In this document: positions 1 through 9,545 of the stretch, piece by piece | Layout of the letters: the number at the start of each line of letters is the position of its first letter | Numbering within the stretch: position 1 is the first letter of the stretch | Source of the DNA: Costus lasius | Lineage: Eukaryota; Streptophyta; Magnoliopsida; Zingiberales; Costaceae | NCBI GenBank assembly: GCA_027563935.2 | Contig: CM050446.2 | Coordinates: forward strand, 109,596,499 to 109,660,498 | Direction: 5' to 3' | DNA: 64,000 bases | Notes under the pieces: generated by a model | What the model was told of the DNA's origin: nothing | Databases searched by the model: none | What the model saw: the letters and a program-made list of their open reading frames with translations, nothing else | Made by a program: the position numbers and the translations under genes

Positions 1-61
1 AAAACCTTTGCCCCAGTCGCCGTTCGCCTTCGCCTCTCACCATTCGCCTCGACCTCATGCC

Positions 62-345
62 TCACGCTCTTGCTCCAACACCGCCGCCCTGTCCAACGCC
101 GGCGTCCCCTCCTCGACGCAGCCGTCCTCCACCTCCTCCTGGCCTCCTAGCCGCCGTCCTCGAGTGGCAGCAGTGGACCACATTCACGATCTCCCGGCAC
201 AAGCCTGCGGCGGCGCGCTCGGTGTAGTGCCCCCAAGAGATGATGCGGTCAAATAGCTCGCTGCCCTCGCAGAGCTCCATCACGAGATTCACAGACTCGC
301 CGCCCTCGCAGTGCCCCCTAGAGATGATGCGGCGGATAGAGCCCG
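62..345 (-). pseudogene. Calcium-dependent protein kinase (CDPK) catalytic-domain fragment
   Basis: Read on the minus strand, this stretch encodes [16 protein letters not shown] followed by GHYTERAAA and [13 protein letters not shown]. This matches the hinge and alpha-D/alpha-E region of the CDPK Ser/Thr kinase domain (family pattern [15 protein letters not shown]...GHYTERAAA). The similarity stops before the HRDLKPEN catalytic loop, where the frame turns Gly/Arg-rich. Upstream, the same frame gives [12 protein letters not shown] directly before the [10 protein letters not shown] stretch, so a short part of the same region looks duplicated. There is no start codon context, ATP-binding loop, calmodulin-like domain or rest of the gene. 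Best read as a dead exon-1 fragment, perhaps carried by a mobile element, and GC-rich unlike its AT-rich surroundings. Confidence 0.6.
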
Positions 346-763
346 GCTCATGATGCGTGTTCGGTTCCCTCCGCGGGCATCGACGAGTCCACTGCCGAAC
401 TACGCAGCAGGGTGGATCAGCGGCGTCTCCTTGGCCTGGAGAGGATCACCAACGGCGGTGCGCATGGGAACGACAAGGGCATCCGATCACGTGCCCTAAT
501 CGTGATGGCCTCGACAGGCGAGGGGGATGACGGTGGCTTCAACACACGTCATCCCTCCTGTTTTCTTCCCTATCCGTGAAACAAAAGAAAAGAAAAGAAT
601 ACCGTTTTCCTTTCCTTTTCAATTTCTTTTCTATTGAGTTTTCTTTTCCTTTTTGTTTTCTATCCTTCTTCTGAAATAGGCTGTTAGGAACAAGAAATTG
701 ACAACCTTCCCCGGTTTCTTCTCTGCCAGAACAGGCGCCTTGCTGAAAAATTTTTTGCAGTAC
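346..763. other. Intergenic stretch, no gene recognised
   Basis: GC-rich at first, then pyrimidine-rich on the + strand (TTTCCTTTTC-type runs around 590-665). The short open frames here are low in complexity and resemble no known family. Nothing more is supported. Confidence 0.5.
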
Positions 764-918
764 CAGCTGCAAAATTTTGCAGCATGTGTCTGGCATTTCA
801 CGAAGATGATCATGAAATCGATTACATTTCACGATGATCGTGAAATGTAATCAATTTCACGATAATACATTTCATGATCATCGTGAAATATACTTACATG
901 CTGTAAAATTTTGCAGTT
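764..918. repeat. Imperfect inverted repeat (foldback, MITE-like)
   Basis: The left arm starting CAGCTGCAAAATTTTGCAGC pairs with the right arm ending GCTGTAAAATTTTGCAGTTG. The arms continue inward with matching ATTTCACGA/TCGTGAAAT and ATGATCATGAAAT segments. In the centre, 820-852 is a 33-bp near-perfect palindrome. A 12-bp palindrome, TTGGGTACCCAA, follows immediately. The whole would fold into a long hairpin. No terminal TSD is obvious, so a MITE identity is inference. Confidence 0.55.
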
Positions 919-929
919 GGGTACCCAAC

Positions 930-1335
930 TGCAAATTTTTTTTGCGCCCTGCCACCTATCTTCGGGCCATTCGGTTCCACTGATTCAGGGCTTCGAGTTC
1001 AGCGTCAGTGCGGAAACATCAATTGGGATTCCTAGAGCAATTTCCTTTTGCTTCCATTTGGATTTCTTGAAGAAAGTAAAGGAATAGAAGTAAAAAAAGG
1101 ACAAATTGAAAAAAAAATTGAAAGTCTGAGAAAGCGGGAAAAAAAAGAATTTGAAGAAAAGAGAATCAGAGCTGCAACAGAATTGAAAAGGAAAAGAGGA
1201 AATAGATTGAGAATTAGAAGAAAAAAAAGGTTAAAGAATTGCAGCTATGGATCTGAGCTGCAATAGAAACAAATTTGGTAACTATGATTTTATCTCAAAA
1301 TATATATATATTTTTATATTCTTTTAGTCAAACTC
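930..1335. other. Purine-rich stretch upstream of H gag, no gene recognised
   Basis: From about 1075 to 1230 the + strand is almost all A and G, which yields a Lys/Glu/Arg-rich open frame (1048-1266) from composition alone. An AT-only run follows at 1300-1325. It may be the untranslated leader of Copia H, but no LTR end or primer-binding site is visible. Confidence 0.4.
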
Positions 1336-2050
1336 CTATTTTTAATGGAGAACATTATGATATTTAAAATTCTCAAATGAAAATGATATTCATTTCACAA
1401 AACTTATGAAATATTGTTGAAGATAGTTATAAAGAACAACTTAAAGCATCAAATAGTTTTACAAGGTCAAAAACAAATGAAAAAGAGTAAGAGTGTGAAA
1501 AGGAATGCTATAGCATTGAAAATTATACAAGAAGGTATGAACAAATATATTTATTCTCGCATTCTTGTTATAAAGAAGGCAAAAGATGCCTGACAAATAT
1601 TGATAAATGAATTCCAAGGATATGAAAAAGTAATCTCTATCAAGTTGCAAAATATGTGGAGGAATTTTGATAACATATGAATGAGAGATGGTGAACAAGT
1701 CAAAGATGTTTTTTTCAAAAGCTTCTAAGATTGTGAATCAAATTAGAAGTCTTGGTGATGTAATTCCAGGAAAAAAAAATTGTTGAGAAGATACTTAGAA
1801 GCTTACCTAAAAAAATTGAGTATTTATTGCAGTAATTGAAGAAATAAAAGATCTTTCAAAGCCTTCTATGCATGAGCTCATTAGTTCACTTGAAGTTCAT
1901 GAGCATAGGTTGAACAAGTATTCTAATCAATAATTAGAGCAAGTCTTTCAAGAAAAGATGAATTTTTTAAGAAAGAATATGACAATATCAGATTATGTAT
2001 AAAGAGGTGCATTCTCTCAAAGAAGAAGAACATATGCAAGAGGTCATACA
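1336..2050 (+). pseudogene. Copia element H: decayed gag (capsid) region
   Basis: Conceptual translation on the + strand gives TPIFNGEHYDI, then NSQMKMIFISQNL and NIVEDSYKEQ. This is the usual start of plant Copia gag (F-G-E-Y-x-W...MK..L.SQ.LW.IV), where retrotransposon capsid domains begin. Later pieces (LQNMWRNFDN, MRDGEQVKD, LEVHEHR-like segment, SQRRRTYARG) follow the gag order up to the basic linker before the zinc knuckle. Stops and frameshifts are frequent, so it is dead. It breaks at 2050, where an Angela-2 LTR begins, and resumes at 57327 with the rest of the linker and two zinc knuckles. Lineage within Copia is not resolved. Confidence 0.75.
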
Positions 2051-2566
2051 TGTTAGTGTTTATGCCCTAGGACCTATGTTTGATCCAGTGTGATGTTTAT
2101 CATATCAATGATTGATAGATGACATATCCTGGCGTTGTCGTTGTTGTGCATTTTGTACATCTGCAGCAAATGTACATTTGCATAAATAATGTCCCCGAGA
2201 TAGATTTTATCTAGTCTGTTTTTTATCCCCGGTCGAGTATCATGGTGGATATGAGACAGCTATGACGCAGGTGAGACTGGTATATATGTTGGTTGAGCAC
2301 GGGTTGCTAACGCAGACATATGAGTATTTCAAGGGAGATATACTAGATTGACCCACCGTGAGGATTCATCTTGGTGTCACAAGATGAACATCACAGTGAT
2401 AGAGGTAGGCTTGTCCTTGACTTGAGAGCATTGACAACTCTATATAGTAAGTAATATATTTTGATACAACCTAACACTTCGTCGTAGTAGGAAAGTCATA
2501 ACGGTTGTCATTGGGTGTATCATAATTCATATGAGAGATTCAATGAGCCAAGATAGGATTTGTCTC
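2051..2566 (+). mobile_element. Angela-2 LTR G, part 1 (5' end)
   Basis: Begins TGTTAGTGTTTATGCCC, homologous to the 5' ends of LTRs I (57912) and J (61501). The LTR continues after G2 at 4849-5442 and again at 56628-57326. The three parts total about 1.8 kb, the family size, so nothing substantial is missing. Its flanks in the H gag frame are ATACA (2046-2050) and GTGCA (57327-57331). These fit a 5-bp TSD decayed by two transitions. Confidence 0.75.
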
Positions 2567-4843
2567 TGTTGGGAATCCCCGGGCCAATTTTAAAATTTTA
2601 ATAACAGCGGAAGCGTTGGCCCGAAACAGGATAACCCTAAGAGCCAGGATCCCTTACGAGTGATCCACCGGATGTGTCAGATTAATATACCTTTATTTGC
2701 ATAATCCAATGGGCTGATGATGACGAAGAAGAGGCGCACAAGTGTCCGCCCTCTACAATCATGCACACACGGACTGCTCGAGATTCTCTTCACTCCGCGC
2801 CTGGTGCTAGCCTTCGGGAGGAAGATCATGTTGCTTATGTTGCTGCCCTCTTTGCTTATGCCATCTCTAAGATGCGCCAAAGAGGTGTTCAAGGGAGGAG
2901 ATTGACTACAAGGAGAGGGAAGCTCTACAACTTGTGTCAATCTCTTTTCTAGCCACTTTCTTCTTCCTCATGGTATCCTCAACTCCAAGATGCGCCCATG
3001 AAGAATATGAATAGGAGACTATGCGCATCTTCCTAGAAGATGCACCAATTCTCCTAGAGATCATGCGCCATCTTCCTAGAAAATGCGCCAATCCTCCTAG
3101 AGGATATTCTATTCATCATACGCCAATCCTCCTACAGGATGCGCCTAGATGAAGTCATGATCTCACAAATCTCCTTTCAATTCTCCAAAGCTTGCGCCAT
3201 CTTCATGAAGATGCGCCACCACAATGAGAACTTCTTCTTAGTGTCAACTCCCAAGAAGATGCACTAAGATAAGAAGAGATGTTGTAACTCCTCTTCTTCT
3301 CCTTCCTTCATGTGTTTGCGCCACCTTCATGGAAGATGTGCCCATGGAGGAAAAAAATATTTCCTCAAGCACCAAACCCTCCAAGGGATGCACCAAAGAG
3401 GAAGGAAGAAGCTTCAAAGTGATCTCATGCGCCTAGAAGAGGTGAAACTTGTCATCCATGGATGTAGGCAACAGCCCCATGCATGTAGGCGCCATGGGGA
3501 AGAAGGAGAGAGGTCTTGCCGGCTAGGTTAGAGAGATCTGAGATGATTTCGGCTAGGGTAATATTTAATTACGAAAATCCATAATAAATAAGCACCTAGA
3601 TCCATTATGGCTTAATGGATGCGGATCCGCAACTTAAGTGATGAATATATTTATTATAAATATTCACTTAAGTTGTGTGTGGCCCCCATTACTTAAGTTG
3701 TGAATAAAATGAATATAAATATAATTTAATTCACTTAAGTTATGGTTCCCTGTGTTGCATTTAAATTATGTTGATAATCAACCGGACAAATCCAGTGACA
3801 TTTGACCCATCGACTGGACCTAGTCCATCGAGGTCAAATGTGGTCACCCGAGGGTCAACCAGAGTCAATAGAAGTCAAAATGCAACATCATCCCAAATGA
3901 TCACCTCCAACTCATCAGATGCATCCGTGATGCATCGGTTTCCCAAACTGACTCGAATTAACTAAATGATTCGATCATAGGCAACTCGATCAATACGAGA
4001 TTTCGAGTGTCTAGGTGTGCGACCCTGTAGGTTCCTCAGACGTTGGTAGTGATAACCTCAAATCATCACAAGCAATGAGTGGCACCTAGCAGTACATCAT
4101 TGCTACCCAAGTCCTTAGAATGGAGTCGTCATCGACATCCCCTAAAACTGCGACAAGATATATGTGCACTCTAATCCTTTTGCCAGGCTGATCGTCCAAG
4201 TCGGACAAGTGTGTCACACTTGTTAATTCCAACATCAATGGTCATGACTTTATTCAGGCTTAACCTGGGTGTGGCCACACACTTTTAGTCATGCACCATG
4301 TAGGGGCCCATGGACATCAAACTTCCCGGCAGGGAAGGGGCAAATCCTCTATTGGCACATTGAATCTCTCATATGGCTCAAGATATACCCAATGACAACT
4401 GTTATGACTCCCCTGTTGCGCGGAGTGTTAGGTTGTATCGAAGTATATCCCTTACCATATAGAGATATCAATGCCCTCAAGTCAAGGACGAGTAAATCTC
4501 TGTCATTGTGAGATTTGACCTGTGACACCAAGTCAAATCCTCACGGCGGGTCGATCCAGTATATCTCCCTTGATATACCCATATGCCTGCGTTAGCAACC
4601 CGTTCTCAACCAGCGCATATACCAATCTCAAGTGCATCACAGTTGTCCCTTATCCACTATGACACTTGACTGGGGATTATTCTTTGAGACTAGATAAAAT
4701 CTATCTCCAGGGACATTGTATATGCCAATGTACATATGATGCAGATGTACAAAAGGCATACAACGACCATGCCAGGATGTATACCACAAATAAATGTGAC
4801 ACATATCGGACCAGCCATAGGTCCTAGAGCATATACACCAACA
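2567..4843 (-). mobile_element. Angela-2 solo LTR G2 inside LTR G
   Basis: Starts TGTTGGGAATCCCCGGG and ends CATATACACCAACA, the reverse complement of the family's TG...CA ends. It is flanked by a perfect 5-bp TSD, GTCTC (2562-2566 and 4844-4848). No internal region is present, so it is a solo LTR left by LTR-LTR recombination. At 2277 bp it is about 0.5 kb longer than sister LTRs, because of an expanded repeat at 2870-3520. Confidence 0.88.
2870..3520. repeat. ATGCGCC-centred palindromic repeat array in LTR G2
   Basis: The motif AGATGCGCC or ATGCGCCAAT recurs more than ten times. It is separated by short palindromes such as TCCTCCTAGAGGA, CTTCCTAGAAG and TTCATGAAG. Unit spacing is irregular, about 25-55 bp. 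Shorter versions of the same GCGCC-rich zone occur in the other Angela-2 LTRs, so it is a family feature expanded here. Confidence 0.65.
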
Positions 4844-4848
4844 GTCTC

Positions 4849-5442
4849 TTCCTTGCGAGGAAGCTTGATATCCATGACGCCCCTATATGGTTGCATGACT
4901 GAAAGTGTATGAGCATACCCAGGTGAAAACCTGATTTAGTCATGACTATTTGATTGGGTTAGATAAGTGTGACACACTTGTCCAATCTGGACATCAGCTT
5001 GGCAAAAGGACAAAGATGTACAAGTACTTTATCGCAGTTTTAGGGGATGTCGATGATGACTCCATTCTGATGACTTGGATAACAATGATGTACTGCTAGG
5101 TGACACTCATTGCTTGTGATGATCTAAGATTATCACTGCTGACATCTGAAGAACCTACAGGTCGCACACCTAGACACTCGAGTACTCATATTGATCAGAT
5201 AGCCTAGATCGAGTCATTTGGTTAATTCGGATCTATTTGGGAGTCTGAGATGCAGAGTTAGTGAAGATCATATGGAGTTTGATTACATTTTGACCCTAGT
5301 TGACTTTGGGTGACCTCGATAGACCGGGTCTAGTCGATGAGTCAAAAGTCGTGTTTTAGCACCAGAATTATGCAAAGGCTTTTTTTGACTGAATTAAACG
5401 TAACTTGAGCGGCTTGCGACTTAAGTGCTAAAATGAATATTA
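4849..5442 (+). mobile_element. Angela-2 LTR G, part 2
   Basis: Resumes the LTR G sequence after the second copy of the GTCTC TSD and aligns by eye with 58430-59060 of LTR I. Shared blocks include the CACACTTGTCCAATCTGGA segment, the cluster of GTTGAC/GGTCAA motifs and the CTTAAG-rich end. It stops near 5442 within a CTTAAG/AATGAATATT block, beside Gypsy E sequence. The rest of the LTR is at 56628-57326. Confidence 0.75.
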
Positions 5443-5465
5443 ATGAAAGTGATCCTCAGGATGAA

Positions 5466-6026
5466 TCAGTATCTAGGAGAGGAAAGTGATTCTTCATTTA
5501 TCTCAAGATCAAGCACATCCATATTAAAGCAAAAATTTGCAAAAGAAGGTTTTTTTAGAGAAGAGGAAAGATCAAAATTAATATTATTCTCATTGATATT
5601 TAGAGTTAATCTTCTTTTCTTCACATCTATCACAGTACCTGCAGTAGCTAGAAATGGCATCCCCAAAATTATAGGCAATTTAATGTCTTCTTCCATCTCT
5701 AACACTACAAAATCCACATGTAGAAAGAACCGATCGACTTTGATCGGGACGTCCTCCAAAATCCCCACAGGACATCGAATAGACAGGTTAGCAAGCTGAA
5801 GTGAGATAGTGGTCGGATTCATGTCCCCTATAACAAGCTTTTTGTAAATTGACAAAGGCATCAAGCTCACGCTTGAGCCCATGTCACATATTGCTCCTTC
5901 AAATGATATGTCACCAATCTGGCAAGGGATTGAGAAGCTCCCAGGATCTTTCAATTTCTGTGGTATCTTATTCTGAATTATTGTGCTACATTCCTCTGTA
6001 AGTGCTACAGTGCCATGCTCCTCCAT
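5466..6026 (-). pseudogene. Gypsy E retroviral-type aspartic protease domain
   Basis: A 186-residue open frame carrying the plant Gypsy protease. ALTEECSTIIQNKIPQKLKD and PGSFSIPCQIGD precede the active-site segment CDMGSSVSLMPLSIYKK, where the family's usual D-L/T-G is D-M-G. PIILGMPFLATAGTVIDVK forms the second half (ILGRPFLAT motif, here ILGMPFLAT). This enzyme class cleaves Gag-Pol. It has no start codon of its own and was part of a polyprotein now disrupted upstream. Confidence 0.8.
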
Positions 6027-6222
6027 TTTGTGCTTATTGGAAAGGATGTCCTTTCAAAACTTTGCGTATGTAGGCATCTGCGATAAAACGTCAATAAAAG
6101 GAATGTTAATGTATAACTTTTCAATATATCAAGGAATTTACCAAATTGCTTGTCTAGCTTCGCCTTAGCCAGCCTCTGAGGGAAAGGAATAGGTGGAACA
6201 TATGTAGGGGGACTTACATAAA

Positions 6223-6272
6223 CCTCCTCCTCCTCCTCCTCCTCCTCCTTCTCCTTCTCCTTCTCCTTCTCC
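6223..6272. repeat. CCT/CTT trinucleotide microsatellite
   Basis: Runs of CCT followed by CTT/CTC triplets inside Gypsy E. On the minus strand they encode an alternating Lys-Glu and poly-Glu linker between gag and protease. Confidence 0.85.
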
Positions 6273-7409
6273 ACAGGTTTTTCCTTGTTAGGTAAGGACT
6301 CCTTTGACTACTTTTCACCAGCTACAAGTGTAGGTTCTTCATCCAGCATCTTGGGCTTATCCAACTACTTACCACTCCTTGTGGTTATTGCGTTACAGTG
6401 CTCTCTGGAGTTCATTTCTGGTTGCCCTGGAAGCTTACCCGTAGGCATATTGGAAGTGCTTGCTTGCTGAGCTATTTGGCTCTCTAACATCTTGTTATGG
6501 TTCGCCAAAGCGTCCACACAAGATGTTAGATGTTTAATAGCATCAGAACCATTTTCGTTGTGCTTTTTTTGAGCAACAATGAAGTTTTCCAAGAGGGACT
6601 CCAGGTTAGATTTCTGAGGCTAATTATATTGTCTGGACTAGAAACCTGATGGCGGCCTATTGTTCTGTTGGTTGAATTGCTGAGGAACTTGCCCTTGATT
6701 ATTCTTATATGACAGATTAGAGTGGTTCCTCTAGCCTGGATTATAGGTCAACTAATATGGATTATTCACCTGTCGCTAATTGTAGTTGCTTAAAGCATTA
6801 ATTTGTTCATGACAAGATTCATCCTGTGGTGAGGCTAAAAGCTGACAATCAGTAGAAACATGACCTGCAATGCCATAAACCTCACAAGAAATAGAGTTAC
6901 ACACAACAGAAGGAAAAGCAGAATAATCTAGTTTCTAGGATAGAGAATCAACCTTTGCAGCAAGGGATGTTAATGAATCACTGCTATACTTACCTGTACC
7001 TGCTGATGTAGTACCTTGCTCATTGGACTCATGATTATGATTCATAGCTATGTGCTCAAGCAAAGTCGTCATATCCTCAACGTTCTTGCTTATGATAGCA
7101 CCCCCAGCCGCACTATCCACCTTGAGCTTTGTGTTATATTCCAATTGTTGTAGTCCGCAAGTGCACGGATACTCGAAGTAATAAAGAAAGATATCGAACC
7201 ACAGAGACATTATTGTTAAGTACCAAATAGTTGTATTCTTACTAGCTAAGCAATCGATTATAATGCAAGTAAATGATAGAAAGAACACGAAATCAGAGAG
7301 AAACTGGGACTAGGGTTTCATCAACCTTAATTTCAATGACTAGATATAAATAAAAGGTCGTTAGTCTAATTTTATCATGATAAAGATATAATTTACTTCA
7401 TAAAAGGAT

Positions 7410-7650
7410 TATCTCACTTTCGTGCAGACAATCATGCAGGGACTGATCCTCTCTTTCGCGCAAGATCTATCCCAAGCTGAAAATAAGTAAATCATCAATC
7501 AAAGAAGTCAAGGATCACTTTCGTGCATCTGAATCCTAAGTTGATTATCTCAAGTGGAATCTCAAGGATCACTTTCGTGTATCCGAGTCTCAACACAGGT
7601 TCTACTTATGGTTCTCCAATGTTTCGATCCTCACTTTCGCACAAGATCTT
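7410..7650. repeat. GATC(N)ACTTTCGTGCA motif array in D LTR
   Basis: CACTTTCGTGCAGACAAT, CTCTTTCGCGCAAGATC, GGATCACTTTCGTGCATC, GGATCACTTTCGTGTATCC and CCTCACTTTCGCACAAGATC recur every 30-70 bp, usually linked to GATC and a downstream CTCAAG or AAGTAAATCAT. The same array is at about 13272-13510 and, degraded, at 23630-23850. Confidence 0.6.
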
Positions 7651-8425
7651 CACGTTTAACAAAATAACTCAATCCTAGATTCAAATTATCAAACATGGTA
7701 ATTATTTTTCTAAAATCAAGAAATAAGAACTAGCCTAATTTCTTACGGTGAGTTCCTAATATTCAATTTTAGGGTTCCTAGTTCTCAAGCAAATCACCTT
7801 TCAGTCCATATTGTGAAAACTCTAAAACATGCATGATAATAAGAAAACTATGGAGAATTATAGGCGATCATCACATAAGTAGAATTATCATAATAAAACT
7901 ATTCTGACAAAATAGAAGTTATCTAGTCATAAAAAATCAAGGGTTTTACACTCTCATGTCCCAAAAGATGTCTAAGCTAGCATGGAAGAAGAAATACAAT
8001 AAACCATAGTTTAGATTGATCAGAAATAGAAAAGAAGGGGAAAACAACTTTACAGCACGACTGTAATGAAAATTACAGCCATAATTTTGGTCGTGAACAG
8101 TGCAGGCGCCTCTTCTTTCGTTGATTTCTCCTCCGATCGATCTCCTTTCGCTCTGAAACTTCTGGGGTATCCTCTCCTCCTCCAAGCGAAGCTTCCCCTC
8201 AAATATCATGGCCGAAGATACGCTGTACACTTCCCGGCGGTGAAAAACTCGATTTCTCCCTCGATAGTGGATGAAAATTAGGGCTTTTGCCCTCAGCGTG
8301 TTCTCCTCGTCGGAGGCTCCCCTTTTCTTTCTTATGGCTTTGAATTTAAAGGACTAGATCGTCCGCAATCGATCACGCAAAAATCGGACTTCAATTTGAC
8401 CATGAAAATCGCATTCCAGGGTTAG

Positions 8426-8720
8426 AATTACGGCCGTGGTTTCTGTTATGGCACTACCGTATTTTCTTTAAGTTCTTCTGTACAGGATTCGACTAGAATT
8501 ATGGTACTGTGGAAATGATTACGGCAGTGCCGTAATTTCTGGAAATGTCTTGGGTCAGAAGTCGCTTCAAAATACGACACCATAATTTTAGTTACGGCAG
8601 TGTCGTAATTCCGGTGAAACTTTCCGCACAAAATCATCCCAAAATACGGCAGTGGTCCAATATTACGGTAGTACTCGAAATTACGGTAATGTAATATGAA
8701 TTATGACACTATCGTAATTT
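8426..8720. repeat. Palindromic repeat array (TTACGGCAGTGCCGTAA type), left D LTR
   Basis: Near-palindromes built on TTACGG...CCGTAA recur with two copies per unit, e.g. ATTACGGCAGTGCCGTAAT near 8520. Unit length is about 70 bp (unit starts near 8500, 8571 and 8644), separated by AT-rich spacer. In element orientation the array lies 250-550 bp from the LTR 5' end, that is, in presumptive U3. Confidence 0.75.
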
Positions 8721-8991
8721 GGTATGTGGCTCTCATTTGCGTGAAATTTGTCATGTAACCTCTTCTTGATGATGAGAATTCTTCTATGTATCTGATTTTA
8801 CTTGAAAACGCCTTAAAATCGTACCTTTTTACCTGAAAATCATCAAAAACCAAACTAGAAGTAGATTTTGTGATATTTGATAAAAAGGGCATGAAAATAA
8901 GCAAAGTAGTATAAATATGACACAAAAAGAGTAATGAGATGACACAAAATATACTATAATTTTGGTGTCATCAAACACATAAGGCTCAAAC

Positions 8992-9011
8992 TTTGCTTGT
9001 CCTCAAGCAAA
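8992..9011 (-). promoter_or_regulatory. Conserved hairpin near the 3' LTR of D
   Basis: In element orientation TTTGCTTGAGGACAAGCAAA, a perfect 8-bp stem with an AGGA-centred loop, 19 bp upstream of the 3' LTR. I recall a CTTGAGGACAAG hairpin as common before the 3' LTR of plant Tat/Athila Gypsy elements. Its function is unknown to me. Confidence 0.55.
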
Positions 9012-9373
9012 TAAAAAGAATAAAGAACAATGCTATGGAAGATATGATCTTTTGTGAAAAATAAATTTCTAAAATATAATCACTCATGAAATATTCACTA
9101 ATGTTAAATAAAGCTTGAGATAAATACATCATCCTTTGAAATTAATCTTTAAGATTCACAACTTTTATCAAATAAAATTTCACAACTTGTATAATAAAAA
9201 AAATCTTAGTCTCATGAATTCACCCAAGTTTCAGTTTAAATCTATCATACTTTTGTTTACAGGAATAGGATATCCAAAATCTTTTTCCATTCAAAATTTT
9301 CTTCTTTCTCATTTTTTTTTATTTTTTTTTTATTTTTGATGGCATGTACCCACATAGATATACACTTTTTATT

Positions 9374-9545
9374 TGGACTTCAACTCTTATTTTCGGTACC
9401 ACTATTAATTTTACATAGTGCCCAAGTAGAGGAGTCATTATCTTTTTCTCTTTCTCTCTCTCTTTTTTTTTATAGACTTCAACCCATATCTTAGGTACCA
9501 CTGTCAATTTTACACAGTGCCAAGTAGGGGAGTCTCTCTATCTTT
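9374..9545. repeat. Approx. 95-bp direct tandem duplication
   Basis: Two diverged copies: GACTTCAACTCTTATTTTCG...GGTACCACTATTAATTTTAC...GTAGAGGAGTC and GACTTCAACCCATATCTTAG...GGTACCACTGTCAATTTTAC...GTAGGGGAGTC, separated by a CT/T-rich run. Confidence 0.7.

Larger units (their letters stand above)
5443..7145 (-). pseudogene. Gypsy element E: gag C-terminus, linker and aspartic protease
   Basis: Minus-strand Tat/Athila-like Gypsy sequence. From the right it reads NTKLKVDSAAGGAI and EDMTTLLEHIAMN (gag C-terminus), then CEVYGIAGHVSTDC, a zinc knuckle whose second Cys is Tyr. Next come QINALSNYN, the NHKMLESQIAQQAS coiled stretch, an acidic Glu/Lys linker, the PPIPFPQRLAKAKLDKQFGK motif and the protease (5466-6026). 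Several in-frame stops are present. RT, integrase and the 3' LTR are missing: the sequence ends near 5443 against LTR G. The gag start lies at 14849-15332, beyond the inserted element D. Confidence 0.82.
7146..8973 (-). mobile_element. Element D 3' LTR (left)
   Basis: 1828 bp. In element orientation it starts TGATGACACCAAAATTATAG and ends ACTACAACA. It matches the right LTR and the D-type solo LTR at 23327-25225 along its length. It contains a palindrome array (8426-8720) and a CACTTTCGTGC motif array (about 7410-7650). Confidence 0.88.

Noticed and set aside
1048..1266. Lys/Glu/Arg-rich 72-residue ORF
   Set aside because: Produced by a purine-only stretch; no domain and no homologous copy in the window.
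8426..8720. CRISPR-like array
   Set aside because: Repeats are palindromic and degenerate with homologous spacers, inside an LTR with retrotransposon hallmarks, in a plant genome.
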